From Paraburkholderia sp. BCC1886 (GTDB lineage Bacteria > Pseudomonadota > Gammaproteobacteria > Burkholderiales > Burkholderiaceae): DNA of 64,000 bases. A model generated the notes under the pieces. It saw only the letters and a program-made list of their open reading frames with translations, did not search any database and had not been told where the DNA came from. Of the stretch, positions 19,401-27,944 are shown piece after piece. The position numbers and the translations under genes are program-made. How positions within the stretch are numbered: the first letter of the stretch is position 1; each line of letters starts with the position of its first letter. The stretch spans positions 124,001-188,000 of the forward strand of contig NZ_CAAJGK010000041.1 of the NCBI RefSeq assembly GCF_900996245.1, read 5' to 3'.

Positions 19401-19765
19401 CCGCCTGCATTGGTGATCTGATTGCCGTTGCCCGTGCCGAGCAACACGGCGCCGCGTGCCGTGCCGGTACTGCCGCTGCCGGTCAGTGAGAAGGTGCCGC
19501 TGCTCGCGAGCGTGCTGTTGGTATCGACGCTGAAGGCCACCGCCGTTGCGCTCCGGACGAAATTACCGGAGCCGGTGTTGTCGATGCCGATTGTGACGCC
19601 AGTACTACCGGTTTGGGCATTCACCGCGGCGAGTCCGCTACCGCTGCACGCGACCGTCGTATTCGATGGCGGCGCGGAACTGCTGCAGGCCGCCATGGCT
19701 GACGGAGTGAAAGCTCTCGACAGCAACACGACGCTGCCGAGGCCGATGCCAACACGCTTCTTCAT
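16427..19765 (-). CDS. Type V autotransporter with beta-barrel domain
   Basis: The 1112-residue precursor has a signal peptide (MKKRVGIGLGSVVLLSRAF..., cleavage likely after AMA, near residue 25). A long Gly/Ser/Thr/Asn-rich passenger follows with autotransporter-associated beta-strand repeats (TGNTYTGGTAINQGTLAV, TGVSSYTGATTLGAGTLAV). Next come a Pro/Thr linker, encoded near 17481-17530, and a C-terminal barrel of about 270 residues ending in VRWVW. The aromatic last residue is typical for barrel assembly. It is predicted to be surface exposed; no protease motif was recognised. An in-frame GTG at 19822 is a weaker start than the ATG at 19765 with AGGA upstream. Confidence 0.88.
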   Translation of the reverse strand: MKKRVGIGLGSVVLLSRAFTPSAMAACSSSAPPSNTTVACSGSGLAAVNAQTGSTGVTIGIDNTGSGNFVRSATAVAFSVDTNSTLASSGTFSLTGSGSTGTARGAVLLGTGNGNQITNAGGATITTSGAFNDGLAANGSNNTLINRGTIGTAGPNAYGMTAAWGQTNVGQSNNTLINSGTVTTTGSNARAASILGGSGTIQNSGTLATSGAASPTAYLQGNNDQLINSGTITASGSGSDAVFSNTAGSSFVATIQNLAGGTIVSQNGSGIRTLNGNSTVINAGLVQSGVGTAITMGGGNDALILQTGSQIVGTANGGGGSNTVTLQGTGTAANAFTSFGTLLMQGSVWNWTGSGDFTLAHVQTGTLNLTGTLGASATALVDSGATLQANAQSLPASVTDNGLVRFAQDGAGTYSGTIGGTGAVEKTGAGVLTLAPVVTTGNTYTGGTAINQGTLAVAADNALGGPSGALALDTGTLQWNAAFDLAGTRAITLGAGGGTFDTQSFDSTLTQGIGGAGGLTKAGSGRLLMTGVSSYTGATTLGAGTLAVGDAAHTNAALAGGGGVDIATGATLGGYGRVSGTVTNNGTLAVANTLASLASQGNGAFSIDGSLVNAGAVAIGSTGSGVGNRLNVTGNYVGQNGSIGLNTVVAGDGAASDRLVLNGGNASGSTRLQVTNVGGQGAQTVADGIELVQASNGATTASSAFTLATPVKAGAYSYYLAQGGVSGGTTNNWYLRNTVAPLPAGTTPTTPITPTTPTTPTLPGEPAAAIPGVPLAAAGTAPLPAAAAAGAAPTPLYRVEVPVYAAAPGVARELGLLQIDTFHDRLGDQSLLNQRGTLPAAWGRVWGGHSVLSQDGAASPQFDGSVYGAQAGQDFYADRSASGQRNHYGLFVGFARATGDVDGFALGMPQLPVGHLAINAYSLGGYWTHIGPSGWYTDAVLMGSTLTVDPSSRDGIGATTHGNAVTGSLEAGLPIPLGAGLTLEPQAQLVWQHLSLSDLNDGVSTVGFNSGNTFVGRIGARLQGHFDALATAWRPYLRVSFLRTFGADDKLTFGGGTVVPGSVGQTAAQLGAGVVGQFSASGSVFATLGWITNLGGAHQRTVTGDAGVRWVW

Positions 19766-19934
19766 ATGTGGTCCTCGAGAAAGGATGTGCACCATACGAG
19801 CGGACTGGACCGACTTATACACGCCTTACGAAAAATTTCCAAACCCGCCTCGCGCTGCGCGATCCGGTGCACTGCAGTACTCTGTACGGCTCACGCAGTC
19901 ACGAATCCCCTACATCGACGATGGAGTCTTCACG

Positions 19935-20987
19935 ATGCGATACAACCAGTTGGGCCGTACCGGTACTTTTGTTTCCGAGCTTTGTCTTGGCACCATGACG
20001 TTCGGCGGCGGCACGGGCATGTGGAAGCAGATCGGCGATCTGCAGCAGGCGGACGCCGAACGGCTGGTCGGGCGCGCACTCGACGCCGGCATCAATTTCA
20101 TCGATACCGCCGACGTGTATGCGGAAGGTCTTTCCGAACAGATCACCGGTCAGGCGCTGAAGAACCTCAAGGTGCCGCGCGACAAGGTGGTGGTCGCCAC
20201 CAAGGTGTTCGGGCCGACCGCGGAATTTGCGAACGCGCGCGGCGCGTCGCGGGTGCATATCATCGACGGCATCAAGGCAAGCCTGAAACGCCTGCAGCTC
20301 GATCATGTCGACCTCTACCAGATTCATGGTTTCGATCCGGCCACGCCGATAGAAGAAACGGTGCGTGCGCTCGACACGCTGGTGCAGCACGGTCATGTCC
20401 GCTATGTCGGCGTGTCGAACTGGGCCGCGTGGCAGATCGTCAAGGCGTTGGGCATTGCCGAACGTCTTGGCCTCGCGCGCTTCGAAACGCTGCAGGCGTA
20501 TTACACGCTGGCCGGGCGCGATCTCGAACGCGAACTGGTGCCGATGCTGGAAAGCGAAGGCCTGGGTTTGATGGTCTGGAGCCCGCTGGCGGGCGGTCTG
20601 CTCAGCGGCAAATATGGGCGCGATCAACAGGGCGAGGCGGGCAGCCGTCGCGCAACTTTCGATTTTCCGCCGGTGGACCGCGAGCGCGCATACGACTGCA
20701 TCGATGCGATGCGGCCCATCGCGGAGTCGAAGAACGTGTCGGTTGCGCAGGTTGCGCTGGCCTGGCTACTGCATCGGCGAGTCGTGAGTTCTGTGATTGT
20801 CGGCGCGAAGAAAATCGAGCAGCTCGACGACAATATCGCGGCCACCGGCGTGACGTTCAGCGACGAAGAACTGGCGAAGCTCGACCAGGTCAGCGTGTTG
20901 CCGGCCGAGTATCCCGGCTGGATGTTGTCGCGTCAGGGCGAACCGCGCCGCAAGCAACTCGACGAATCGCGTCACGGCACGCAATGA
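19935..20987 (+). CDS. Aldo/keto reductase
   Basis: The 350-residue protein has the AKR catalytic tetrad: D57 and Y62 (FIDTADVYAEG), K90 (VATKVFG) and H131 (YQIHGFD). The C-terminal NADPH-binding region VIVGAKKIEQLDDN is also present. It is cytoplasmic and reduces carbonyls with NADPH; the substrate is unknown. The sequence resembles YajO/YakC-type bacterial AKRs. GGAG at about 19923 sets the ATG at 19935. It is transcribed divergently from the autotransporter across about 170 bp. Confidence 0.9.
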   Translation: MRYNQLGRTGTFVSELCLGTMTFGGGTGMWKQIGDLQQADAERLVGRALDAGINFIDTADVYAEGLSEQITGQALKNLKVPRDKVVVATKVFGPTAEFANARGASRVHIIDGIKASLKRLQLDHVDLYQIHGFDPATPIEETVRALDTLVQHGHVRYVGVSNWAAWQIVKALGIAERLGLARFETLQAYYTLAGRDLERELVPMLESEGLGLMVWSPLAGGLLSGKYGRDQQGEAGSRRATFDFPPVDRERAYDCIDAMRPIAESKNVSVAQVALAWLLHRRVVSSVIVGAKKIEQLDDNIAATGVTFSDEELAKLDQVSVLPAEYPGWMLSRQGEPRRKQLDESRHGTQ

Positions 20988-21028
20988 CGGACGTGCCCGG
21001 TGTGCGGGGTGGCGGCTCAGGCCGATAG

Positions 21029-21604
21029 CTAGTCGCCGGCCTTGGCCGGCTTGTCGAACCAGCGCTCTTCGATCCACGCCATCAACCACGCCACCAGCAG
21101 CGCGCAGACCGTGCCGAGCGTCACTTCGCCGAGCCGCAACAACGCTTTGTCCCACGCCGGGCCGATGCCCGGCACCAGCATCATGATGGTCGCGGTAATG
21201 CCGCCGAGGCGCGCCGCGCTACCCACGTTGAGCATCCAGCAGATGACGATGGCGATCGCCACCGTCGCCGCGTAGGCGGCGAAATAATCATGGCCGATCG
21301 TCACGCCGGCGAGTCCGCAGACGCCGCCGACCATCGCGCCTAGAAACTGGTCGCGCGACAGCTTGCGCGTGTCGACGTAACTGTGCTGACTGACCGCGAT
21401 TGCCGTGATCGCCGCCCAGAATGCCTGTTGCGTATGCAACGCGCGGCCAATGGTAAAAGCGAGACTGGCGCCGACGACGGCCTGAATCGCCATCACGGCG
21501 CCTTCGGCCATCCGTTCGCCGAGCGGCAGCGATTTCAGATAGGCGAATAGCGATGCCGTGGCGTTCGCTCTGGCCGAATGGCGTGGGTTGTCGGGTGAGT
21601 TCAT
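21029..21604 (-). CDS. FUSC-family inner-membrane protein
   Basis: The 191-residue protein has about six hydrophobic helices and the FUSC-type signature QQAFWAAITAIAVSQHSYVDTRKLSRDQFLGAMVGGVCGL. This is the N-terminal membrane half of aromatic-acid exporter (AaeB) and YccS/YeeA-like proteins, here without their soluble domain. Export of aromatic acids is only a possibility. Confidence 0.78.
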   Translation of the reverse strand: MNSPDNPRHSARANATASLFAYLKSLPLGERMAEGAVMAIQAVVGASLAFTIGRALHTQQAFWAAITAIAVSQHSYVDTRKLSRDQFLGAMVGGVCGLAGVTIGHDYFAAYAATVAIAIVICWMLNVGSAARLGGITATIMMLVPGIGPAWDKALLRLGEVTLGTVCALLVAWLMAWIEERWFDKPAKAGD

Positions 21605-21727
21605 TGAGTGACGTTCGATGCAGTGCAGCAGAAAGAGCCGTAGTCTAGCGGCTCCGAATTACACGCGCTCTACGGTGCGGTGTCGTTCCGACAGGCCGCG
21701 CTGGGCTCGCGCCGCGCTTTGCATTGC

Positions 21728-23047
21728 TCAATGTTCACCGCTACGCAGCCGGTGATACCAGTTCATCAGCGGCGTGGCCGACACACCGTGAATCACCACC
21801 GACGCCGCCACGACCGTCAACGCAAGCGGCACAAGCGGCTTCACAGCGGCGATCGGCCCATATTCCAGCGCGTAGGCGAGGTAATAGAACGAGCCGATGC
21901 CGCGTATGCCGAACCAGCTCATCAGACGGCGCTGGGTCGGTGTGGCACTCGAGCCCAGCAGCGACAGTTCCACGGAAATGGGTCGCACCACGACGAACAG
22001 CGCGATGGTCAGCGCGACGGTTTGCCACGTGAACAGCGGACCGACCCAGGTGGCCAGCACGTTGCCGACCATCGCCATGACCGCGACTTCGGCAATACGC
22101 TCGAGTTCGATAGTGAAGCCGAGCACCGATTCCGTCATGAACGCATGCGCCTTGCTCGGATTCGCCGCGGTCGCATCGACGTCTTCCGAGTCGACCGTGC
22201 CGATGGTCTTGCGGGCCGACACGTCGCCGCTCGCACGATGCTCGACGCGGCGCATCGCGACGCCTGCCGCGAAGACGGCGAGAAAGCCATAGGTATGTAA
22301 AAGCTGCGCCGCGCCGAACGAAAGTTCGATCAGTCCGAGCGCAAAGAACCCTTCGAGTCCCAGCGCCTGGGCGTGCCGGGTGCGCAACCAAGTGACCGCA
22401 TGGGTCGTCGCCCAACCGAGCAGGCCGCCGATCACGATGGCGCCCGCCACGCCCCATACGATGCTGCCGGCCAGCGCCAGCGTGAAGACCTGACCGGCGG
22501 GCGCATCCGGTGTCAGGCAGAGCGCGAGGCCGAGCATTGCGAAGGGCAACGCGATGCCGTCGTTCAGACCGCCTTCGCCGGAAAGCGCGAAGCGCAGCAG
22601 GTCGTGATCGCCCGGGTTGTGCACCTGCACATCGTGAGCGAGGACGGGGTCGGTGGGCGCGAGGATCGATGCGAGCAGCAGCGCGGGACCCCAGCCGAGA
22701 CCGAGCACGTAGACGCCGAACAGCGTCAGCAACGGAATAGTCGCGAGCATTGCGAGAAAGCCGAGCCGCAGCGGCACCGTCCACAGCGTGTCGAGGATGC
22801 CGAGACGCAAGCGCAGGCCGATAGCAAAAAGCGAAACCAGCAGCGCGACTTCGGTGATCATGCGTAGCAGATGCGCATCGGCCACCATGTCGAGTTGCAG
22901 CAGGCCGATGCCCGCCGGCCCGAGCACAAAGCCGAACGCCAGGTAGAACATGGCGGCGCTGACGGGCAGGCGTCGCAGGGTCGTCGCCGCAATGCCCATG
23001 AAAACGAGCACCGCGCCGACGATCAGGAACCAGAGTGTTTCGTGCAT
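21728..23047 (-). CDS. Na+/H+ antiporter, CPA1 family
   Basis: The 439-residue integral membrane protein has about 12 predicted helices. The transport-site motifs of CPA1 exchangers are visible: ILAPTDPVLA (T132, D133) and GEGGLNDG (N162, D163). It is expected to exchange protons for Na+ or K+ across the inner membrane. MHETLWFLIVG is taken as the start; an earlier in-frame start at 23083 adds 12 residues without a ribosome site. Confidence 0.88.
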   Translation of the reverse strand: MHETLWFLIVGAVLVFMGIAATTLRRLPVSAAMFYLAFGFVLGPAGIGLLQLDMVADAHLLRMITEVALLVSLFAIGLRLRLGILDTLWTVPLRLGFLAMLATIPLLTLFGVYVLGLGWGPALLLASILAPTDPVLAHDVQVHNPGDHDLLRFALSGEGGLNDGIALPFAMLGLALCLTPDAPAGQVFTLALAGSIVWGVAGAIVIGGLLGWATTHAVTWLRTRHAQALGLEGFFALGLIELSFGAAQLLHTYGFLAVFAAGVAMRRVEHRASGDVSARKTIGTVDSEDVDATAANPSKAHAFMTESVLGFTIELERIAEVAVMAMVGNVLATWVGPLFTWQTVALTIALFVVVRPISVELSLLGSSATPTQRRLMSWFGIRGIGSFYYLAYALEYGPIAAVKPLVPLALTVVAASVVIHGVSATPLMNWYHRLRSGEH

Positions 23048-23171
23048 GAGTATCCGTTGAAGGCCGGCAGGCGTTGTGCGCATGCGTGGCCGATTAAACC
23101 ATGGGCGCGCCGGCTGGCGTCGCCTTTATTCGCCGGGCGGCAGTGCGCCCGGGCGTGCTTCGGAACTTGCG

Positions 23172-23594
23172 TCAGGGCTTTCGCCCGAACGCTTCGCGCA
23201 ATTTGCCCTTCGCTTTCTGCAATGTGTCGCGCCGGGTCTTCGGCAGGTTCTTGCCGGCCCGGTTGATGTAAAAATTCAGCATGGACATGGCCGACTGAAA
23301 CGGCGTGCCTTTGCGTCGGCGACTCTGCGTGGACGACTGTTTGAGCGAATCTGCGATGGCTTGCGCGCTGCCGGTTTTGAAAATGTCGTGCTCGAGATCC
23401 ATTGCGTCGCTGGTTTCCATCACGTGATGCGACCATTTTTTTGGACTCTTCGATTGCGTGTTTTTAGCGCTGCGGTCGCGCGCGGCGGCGTGGGCTTGCG
23501 CATGCCTCTGGCGTGCGGGCCTGCCAGAACGACCGCGTGGGGTCTGGCGTTTCGTGGTGCGTTTCGGTCGGGATGCGGTTTTGCGATTGGCCAT
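23172..23594 (-). CDS. DUF3175 protein with basic N-terminus
   Basis: The 140-residue protein has a Lys/Arg-rich, low-complexity first 50 residues. The DUF3175 core follows: KKWSHHVMETSDAMDLEHDIFK, then RRRKGTPFQSAMSMLNFYINRAGKNL. The family is uncharacterised and often sits among stress genes in proteobacteria. The basic tail suggests nucleic-acid contact (inference). Confidence 0.8.
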   Translation of the reverse strand: MANRKTASRPKRTTKRQTPRGRSGRPARQRHAQAHAAARDRSAKNTQSKSPKKWSHHVMETSDAMDLEHDIFKTGSAQAIADSLKQSSTQSRRRKGTPFQSAMSMLNFYINRAGKNLPKTRRDTLQKAKGKLREAFGRKP

Positions 23595-23709
23595 TTGTCG
23601 GTCCTCGATGCGAAGAGCGGCGCCCGATATAGCGCCCGCTCAAAAAGAAAGGCGCCGGCCGCCGCGGTGGCGGCGGGCCGGCGCATCGTCGTGGACGTCT
23701 ATCGCTGCG

Positions 23710-24237
23710 TTACAGTTTCAGTCCACCGGCTTCCGGTGCATCGGACGATCCGGGCGGAATATCACCGACACCGACGTCGTCACGACGATCGAAACGCTCG
23801 CGGCCCCAGTAAGGCTCGCTGCCATAGTACTGATGGACCGAAGTCGCCCACGTCTGATCGGCCATCGCCGGCCAGTGGTCCTTGTCGAATCCCGGCGCGT
23901 TCCGCACGCGCTCGGCGGTCATGTCGAGCACGAAGCATTTCTGCTGCGTGTCGAGTGTCAGCGCACTCCATGGAATAGCCAACAGCTTGTCGCCGATCCC
24001 CAAAAAGCCGCCGCTCGACAGCACGACGTAAGCGATTCGTCCGGAGCCGACATCGAGCATGATGTCCTTGACCTTGCCGATGTCTTCGCCGTCGCTGCTC
24101 ATTACCTTGTTGCCGTCCAGCGTGGCCGCTGCCATCACGTCCGGTCCGGGACCGTTGGCGCTCACTGCATCGTGACCGACGATGCGGGCTCCCTGGTTCT
24201 GGCGCAGGCCGCCTTGCGTCTGTGTTTGATTCAACAT
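23710..24237 (-). CDS. PRC-barrel domain protein
   Basis: The 175-residue protein has a PRC-barrel at about residues 40-115: KVMSSDGEDIGKVKDIMLDVGSGRIAYVVLSSGGFLGIGDKLLAIPWSAL. PRC-barrel proteins of this size are common in stress and sporulation-like contexts in soil bacteria. GGAGAC lies upstream of the ATG. The molecular role is unknown. It diverges from the small exported protein at 24462. Confidence 0.85.
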   Translation of the reverse strand: MLNQTQTQGGLRQNQGARIVGHDAVSANGPGPDVMAAATLDGNKVMSSDGEDIGKVKDIMLDVGSGRIAYVVLSSGGFLGIGDKLLAIPWSALTLDTQQKCFVLDMTAERVRNAPGFDKDHWPAMADQTWATSVHQYYGSEPYWGRERFDRRDDVGVGDIPPGSSDAPEAGGLKL

Positions 24238-24461
24238 GATTTGTCTCCTTCGTCAGTTGGATACATCAGGAAGGGAGCAACTGCTGTTCCTTCTGCTGGC
24301 TCAAGGCTGGACGCAGGTAACTCAAGAGAGCGTGCGTAAAGATGCAACTGCGGTTGAAATTATGTCTGCGCGCCGGATCATGGCATAGCGCTTGCGGAGA
24401 GCATTGAACAGCGTTCGACCCTTCGGATAGAAGCGCTGTCCACATACTCAAGGAGACATCG

Positions 24462-24758
24462 ATGAAACGTTCACACACCTATCTGCTTTGCGCGCTGGTC
24501 ACGATTTCGGGTGCTGCCTTTGCCCAGTCTGGCGGCGGTAATGGCAATGGCGGAGCCGGCATGGGCGGCGGCTCGGGCAATGCGCATGGCGCGGCGACCG
24601 CAGGACCGACTTCGGGCGGCAATCCGACGACCGGCGCGATGAGTTCGAGCTCGTCGACGAGCATGCACAAGATGTCGAAGTCGAAAGTCAAAAAGCCGAT
24701 GACGGACTCGACCAATACCCCGGGCGCGGACGCGAGCAGCGACACCAAGGGCCACTGA
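24462..24758 (+). CDS. Small exported Gly/Ser-rich hypothetical protein
   Basis: The 98-residue precursor has a clean signal peptide (MKRSHTYLLCALVTISGAAFA, cleaved before QSGG). A Gly/Asn/Ser/Thr-rich disordered stretch follows, then a KMSKSKVKKP patch. AAGGAGA lies upstream of the ATG. It has no domain that I recognise and is probably periplasmic. Confidence 0.75.
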   Translation: MKRSHTYLLCALVTISGAAFAQSGGGNGNGGAGMGGGSGNAHGAATAGPTSGGNPTTGAMSSSSSTSMHKMSKSKVKKPMTDSTNTPGADASSDTKGH

Positions 24759-24765
24759 GCCCACG

Positions 24766-24803
24766 CGAAGCCGGTTGGGAGAATCAACGACCTACCGGCT
24801 TCG
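24766..24803. terminator. Possible bidirectional terminator between convergent genes
   Basis: CGAAGCCGGT (24766-24775) pairs perfectly with ACCGGCTTCG (24794-24803) across an 18-base loop. It sits at the ends of two convergent genes and overlaps the last codons of the topoisomerase. No strong T-run follows, so the call is moderate. Confidence 0.45.
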
Positions 24804-26085
24804 CGACAGCTTCGACGATGGTTTGCTGCGCCGCCTTGTCGTTGCTGCGCGACGAGGCTTTCCCGACCGATTTGGCGCGTACCGTGCGCGACTTTTTCAG
24901 TAAAGCGGTCAGCGAACCATTGATGCTGTCTGCCACCGCCGCATCGCGTAATTGACGACCCTTGGCGCCGGTCCGTCCCGCCACCTTCGCTGCCTTCGCC
25001 GCCTGCTTGCCGGCTTGGGCGAGTAGCGCTGCAAACGCGACTTCGTCGACTCTCAAGCCACGACGCGCCTGTCCCGGCGACAGACTTTGCAACTGATCCG
25101 CCTCGAACGTGCTGATCACGACCGGATGGATGTAGCAGCGCCGGCATACCGCCGGCGTATTGCGTAATAACGCCGCCACGTCCTTCACGGTAGCGACCAC
25201 ATGCCGGCGCGCTTCGGCCGCGCTCGTGCTGATCAGCTTGCGCAACGCGGCCAGCGCATACACGCTGCCTGCCCACGTTCGGTAATCCTTCGCGGTGAAA
25301 TCCGCATCGCTTGCGCGGCGCAGATAGTCGTTGATATCGGCCGAGCCGACGGTGTGACGATTGCCTTCTTCGTCGAGATACTGGAACAGGTCGTGACCCG
25401 GCAGTTCTGCGCAGCGCTGCACGATCCGGCGGATACGCGGGTTTTCCACCGTGACGTCGTGCTCGATGCCGCTCTTGCCACGGAATTTGAAGCGGATCCG
25501 GCCGGCCTCCAGTTTGACGTGCTTCTTGCGCAGCGTGGTCAGTCCGTACGACTGGTTATCGCGTGCGTATTCGACGCTGCCGATACGGATTAACGTGGTG
25601 TCGAGCAATTGCACGATCGCGGCGATGACCTTGTCGCCCGGCATGCCCGGCAGCTTCAGATCGCGCGCGACACGCGCTCGGATCTTCGGCAGGGCGCGGC
25701 CGAACTCCGCCATGCGTTCGTACTTGTCCGCGTCGCGGGTTTCGCGCCAGCGCGGATGGTAACGGTACTGCTTGCGTCCGCGCGCATCGCGACCGGTCGC
25801 CTGCAGATGGCCGCGTTTATCCGGACAGATCCATACATCCTGATACGCCGGCGGAATCGCGAGCGCGTTGATGCGTTCGATCTCCTCCGGGTCGTCGATC
25901 CGTTTGCCGGCCACGTCGAAATACTGGAACACGTCGTTCTTACGTTTGCGCGTGTAGCCGGGTTTCGTATCGTCGGCATGGCGCAAGCCCGGCGGCATCA
26001 CCGTCACCGTGGTTTGCGAAGCGGCGTCGCCCGAAGCATCGGGACGGCGTAGAGCAGCAGAGGAGGGAGCGGTCTTGGCAGCCAT
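24784..26085 (-). CDS. Type IB DNA topoisomerase (poxvirus-like)
   Basis: The 433-residue protein matches bacterial topoisomerase IB. Catalytic residues visible are R168 (LIRIGS), K204 (FRGKSG), R269 (AKDYRTWAG) and nucleophile Y318 (RRCYIHP). The N-terminal part (PGLRHADDTKPGYTRKR...) and a Lys-rich tail complete it. It relaxes supercoils through a 3'-phosphotyrosine link. The frame is open further upstream to 26316, but family similarity begins near MAAKT, so 26085 is chosen; the RBS there is weak. Confidence 0.88.
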   Translation of the reverse strand: MAAKTAPSSAALRRPDASGDAASQTTVTVMPPGLRHADDTKPGYTRKRKNDVFQYFDVAGKRIDDPEEIERINALAIPPAYQDVWICPDKRGHLQATGRDARGRKQYRYHPRWRETRDADKYERMAEFGRALPKIRARVARDLKLPGMPGDKVIAAIVQLLDTTLIRIGSVEYARDNQSYGLTTLRKKHVKLEAGRIRFKFRGKSGIEHDVTVENPRIRRIVQRCAELPGHDLFQYLDEEGNRHTVGSADINDYLRRASDADFTAKDYRTWAGSVYALAALRKLISTSAAEARRHVVATVKDVAALLRNTPAVCRRCYIHPVVISTFEADQLQSLSPGQARRGLRVDEVAFAALLAQAGKQAAKAAKVAGRTGAKGRQLRDAAVADSINGSLTALLKKSRTVRAKSVGKASSRSNDKAAQQTIVEAVAKPVGR

Positions 26086-26269
26086 CGTCGCAGGTAGAAG
26101 TTGCAAGCGGGATTCAATCGGAACACGCGCTGCGTGCAGTTGGATGGGACAGAGCAATGGCGATGCCTGGCGTGAGCGCCATGCTGCACGGTGCGCGCAG
26201 TGAGTCGGGTAGGCCGGAACGGTCCTTGCGAAAGCTCTCGTGGGTACCGAATCATTCAAGGAGAGCGCC

Positions 26270-26614
26270 ATGAGCAGCACGTTGAACCCCGATGAAGAAC
26301 CGCAACAGGTCGTCAAGGAAACGGCGGGTACGACCGGAGCGCTGGGTCCGAGCGATTCGTCCGATAGCGGCAGCGATACCGCGGGCGCGAAGCGTCACGC
26401 GTTCGATATCGACTCCGAACTCGATAACCACGCCCTCGAAACCGGCGACTCCGAACTCGGTAGCGATACCGACCGGAACGGTACGGGTGAGCGCGCGTCC
26501 GCTGACGGCGATTCGACGCTGGACTTCGACAGCGACATCGAGCCGGACCGGATCATCGATCCGCTAGCAGCCGATGACGACGACGGTCTCGACGACGACC
26601 CGAGCGGGTTGTAA
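26270..26614 (+). CDS. Highly acidic low-complexity hypothetical protein
   Basis: The 114-residue protein is dominated by Asp, Glu, Ser and Gly (SDSSDSGSDTAG, ADDDDGLDDDPSG), with no hydrophobic core or signal. It is probably disordered. The ATG at 26270 has an excellent AAGGAGAG site, so it is likely translated. It lies head to head with topoisomerase IB in a stress-type cluster. No family was recognised. Confidence 0.7.
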   Translation: MSSTLNPDEEPQQVVKETAGTTGALGPSDSSDSGSDTAGAKRHAFDIDSELDNHALETGDSELGSDTDRNGTGERASADGDSTLDFDSDIEPDRIIDPLAADDDDGLDDDPSGL

Positions 26615-26742
26615 GTAAGCCTTTTAACGCGCGACGTGCCCACGCCGGCGGTGTGGGCACACGCTTTGCTGAATACATGTCAACCGGTTGGACTGAGCCG
26701 AAGTTAGCGCCGATCCAGCCCGAAGTGAAGGAGCGAACAGAT

Positions 26743-27294
26743 ATGAGCAAGTCTCTCGACGGATACAAGGTGGCAGTGTTGGCGGTGGATGGTTTCGAGC
26801 AGGCTGAACTGGACGAACCGAAACGCGCGCTCTCCGAAGCTGGCGCGACGGTGCACGTCATTTCAGAAAAGGCCGGCACCATTCAAGGGTTCAGACACGT
26901 CGACAAGGGCGATGCCGTCGCGGTCGACACGACCTTCGATAAAGCCAGCGCGAGCGACTACGACGCAGTCGTACTGCCGGGCGGTGTCGTGAACGGCGAC
27001 GCGATTCGCGTATTGCCGCAAGCCCAGGCCTTCGTCAAGGCGGCGGATGCGGCCCATAAACCGATTGCCGTGATTTGCCACGGCGGCTGGCTGCCGGTGT
27101 CGGCGGGCATCATCAAGGGACGCACAATCACCAGTTGGCCGAGTTTGCAGGACGACATTCGCAATGCGGGCGGTACGTGGGTGGACAAAGAGGTGGTCGA
27201 AGACGGCAATCTGATTTCGAGCCGTAAGCCCGACGACATTCCAGCATTCAACAGAACACTGATTGCGCAGTTGTCGAAGCGTAAGGCTGCTTAA
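26743..27294 (+). CDS. DJ-1/PfpI family protein (YhbO-like)
   Basis: The 183-residue protein has a type 1 glutamine amidotransferase-like fold. The nucleophile elbow is AVICHGGW with C112 and H113, and E19 (GFEQAEL) is the usual partner acid. The domain is full-length. Family members such as YhbO, YajL and PfpI act in stress protection, with deglycase, chaperone or protease activities debated. AAGGAGCG lies before the ATG at 26743. Confidence 0.9.
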   Translation: MSKSLDGYKVAVLAVDGFEQAELDEPKRALSEAGATVHVISEKAGTIQGFRHVDKGDAVAVDTTFDKASASDYDAVVLPGGVVNGDAIRVLPQAQAFVKAADAAHKPIAVICHGGWLPVSAGIIKGRTITSWPSLQDDIRNAGGTWVDKEVVEDGNLISSRKPDDIPAFNRTLIAQLSKRKAA

Positions 27295-27333
27295 GGCCAG
27301 TTGCGCGCCGACTCGCTCGCGAGGAGAAAAGGC

Positions 27334-27906
27334 ATGAAATTCAAGATTTCGCTACAGGTCATGACGGTCGCGCTGGGGTTGGGATTACTCCCGGGCGCGG
27401 CTTCGTTGAGTACGGCTTACGCGCAATCCAGCGACGCGGCGGCCAGCGGTGCGCCGGTCAGCGGGACGATTGCGCCGGCGGATCAGCAATTCGTGCAGGA
27501 GGCGTCGAAAGCCGATGCCACCGAGATCGCGGCGAGCCGGGTCGCGCTGAAGAATTCCAGCGATCCGAAGGTCAAAAAATTCGCGCAGCAGATGATCGTC
27601 GATCATACGAAGCTGTCGCGCGGCATGGCGACTCTAGCCGCAAAGAAAGGGCTGACGACCACGCCCGCGGCAGACTCCGCGCTGGTGGGGAAGTTGCAGA
27701 CGCTCAAGGGTCATGAGTTCGATCAGGCCTACGTGGAGCAGGTCGGACTCGAAGCGCATCAACAGGCCGTCGATTTATTCCAGCAGGAAAGCCAGAGCGG
27801 CTCCGATCCGCAGTTGAAAGCGGCAGCCGCGCATGCACTCCCGACCATCAAGCATCACCTGATGATGGCGCAGCAACTTGCCGGCTCCATGAAGGCTTCA
27901 TCATGA
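27334..27906 (+). CDS. DUF4142 exported protein
   Basis: The 190-residue precursor has a signal peptide (MKFKISLQVMTVALGLGLLPGAASLSTAYA). The DUF4142 helical bundle follows: ADQQFVQEASKADATEIAASRVALKNSSDPKVKKFAQQMIVDHTKL, then AHQQAVDLFQQES, then ALPTIKHHLMMAQQL. This ferritin-like periplasmic family is common in stress loci. GAGGAG lies upstream. It runs directly into the DUF1488 gene. Confidence 0.88.
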   Translation: MKFKISLQVMTVALGLGLLPGAASLSTAYAQSSDAAASGAPVSGTIAPADQQFVQEASKADATEIAASRVALKNSSDPKVKKFAQQMIVDHTKLSRGMATLAAKKGLTTTPAADSALVGKLQTLKGHEFDQAYVEQVGLEAHQQAVDLFQQESQSGSDPQLKAAAAHALPTIKHHLMMAQQLAGSMKASS

Positions 27907-27944
27907 ACGCGATCATGCCGCGCCCGCTTTACGAGGACTCTCTC

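Noticed and set aside
16787..19489. 900-residue plus-strand open frame opposite the autotransporter
   Set aside because: It is a high-GC shadow frame: the Arg/Ala/Asp-rich product has no family, while the minus strand encodes a complete autotransporter with signal peptide and barrel.
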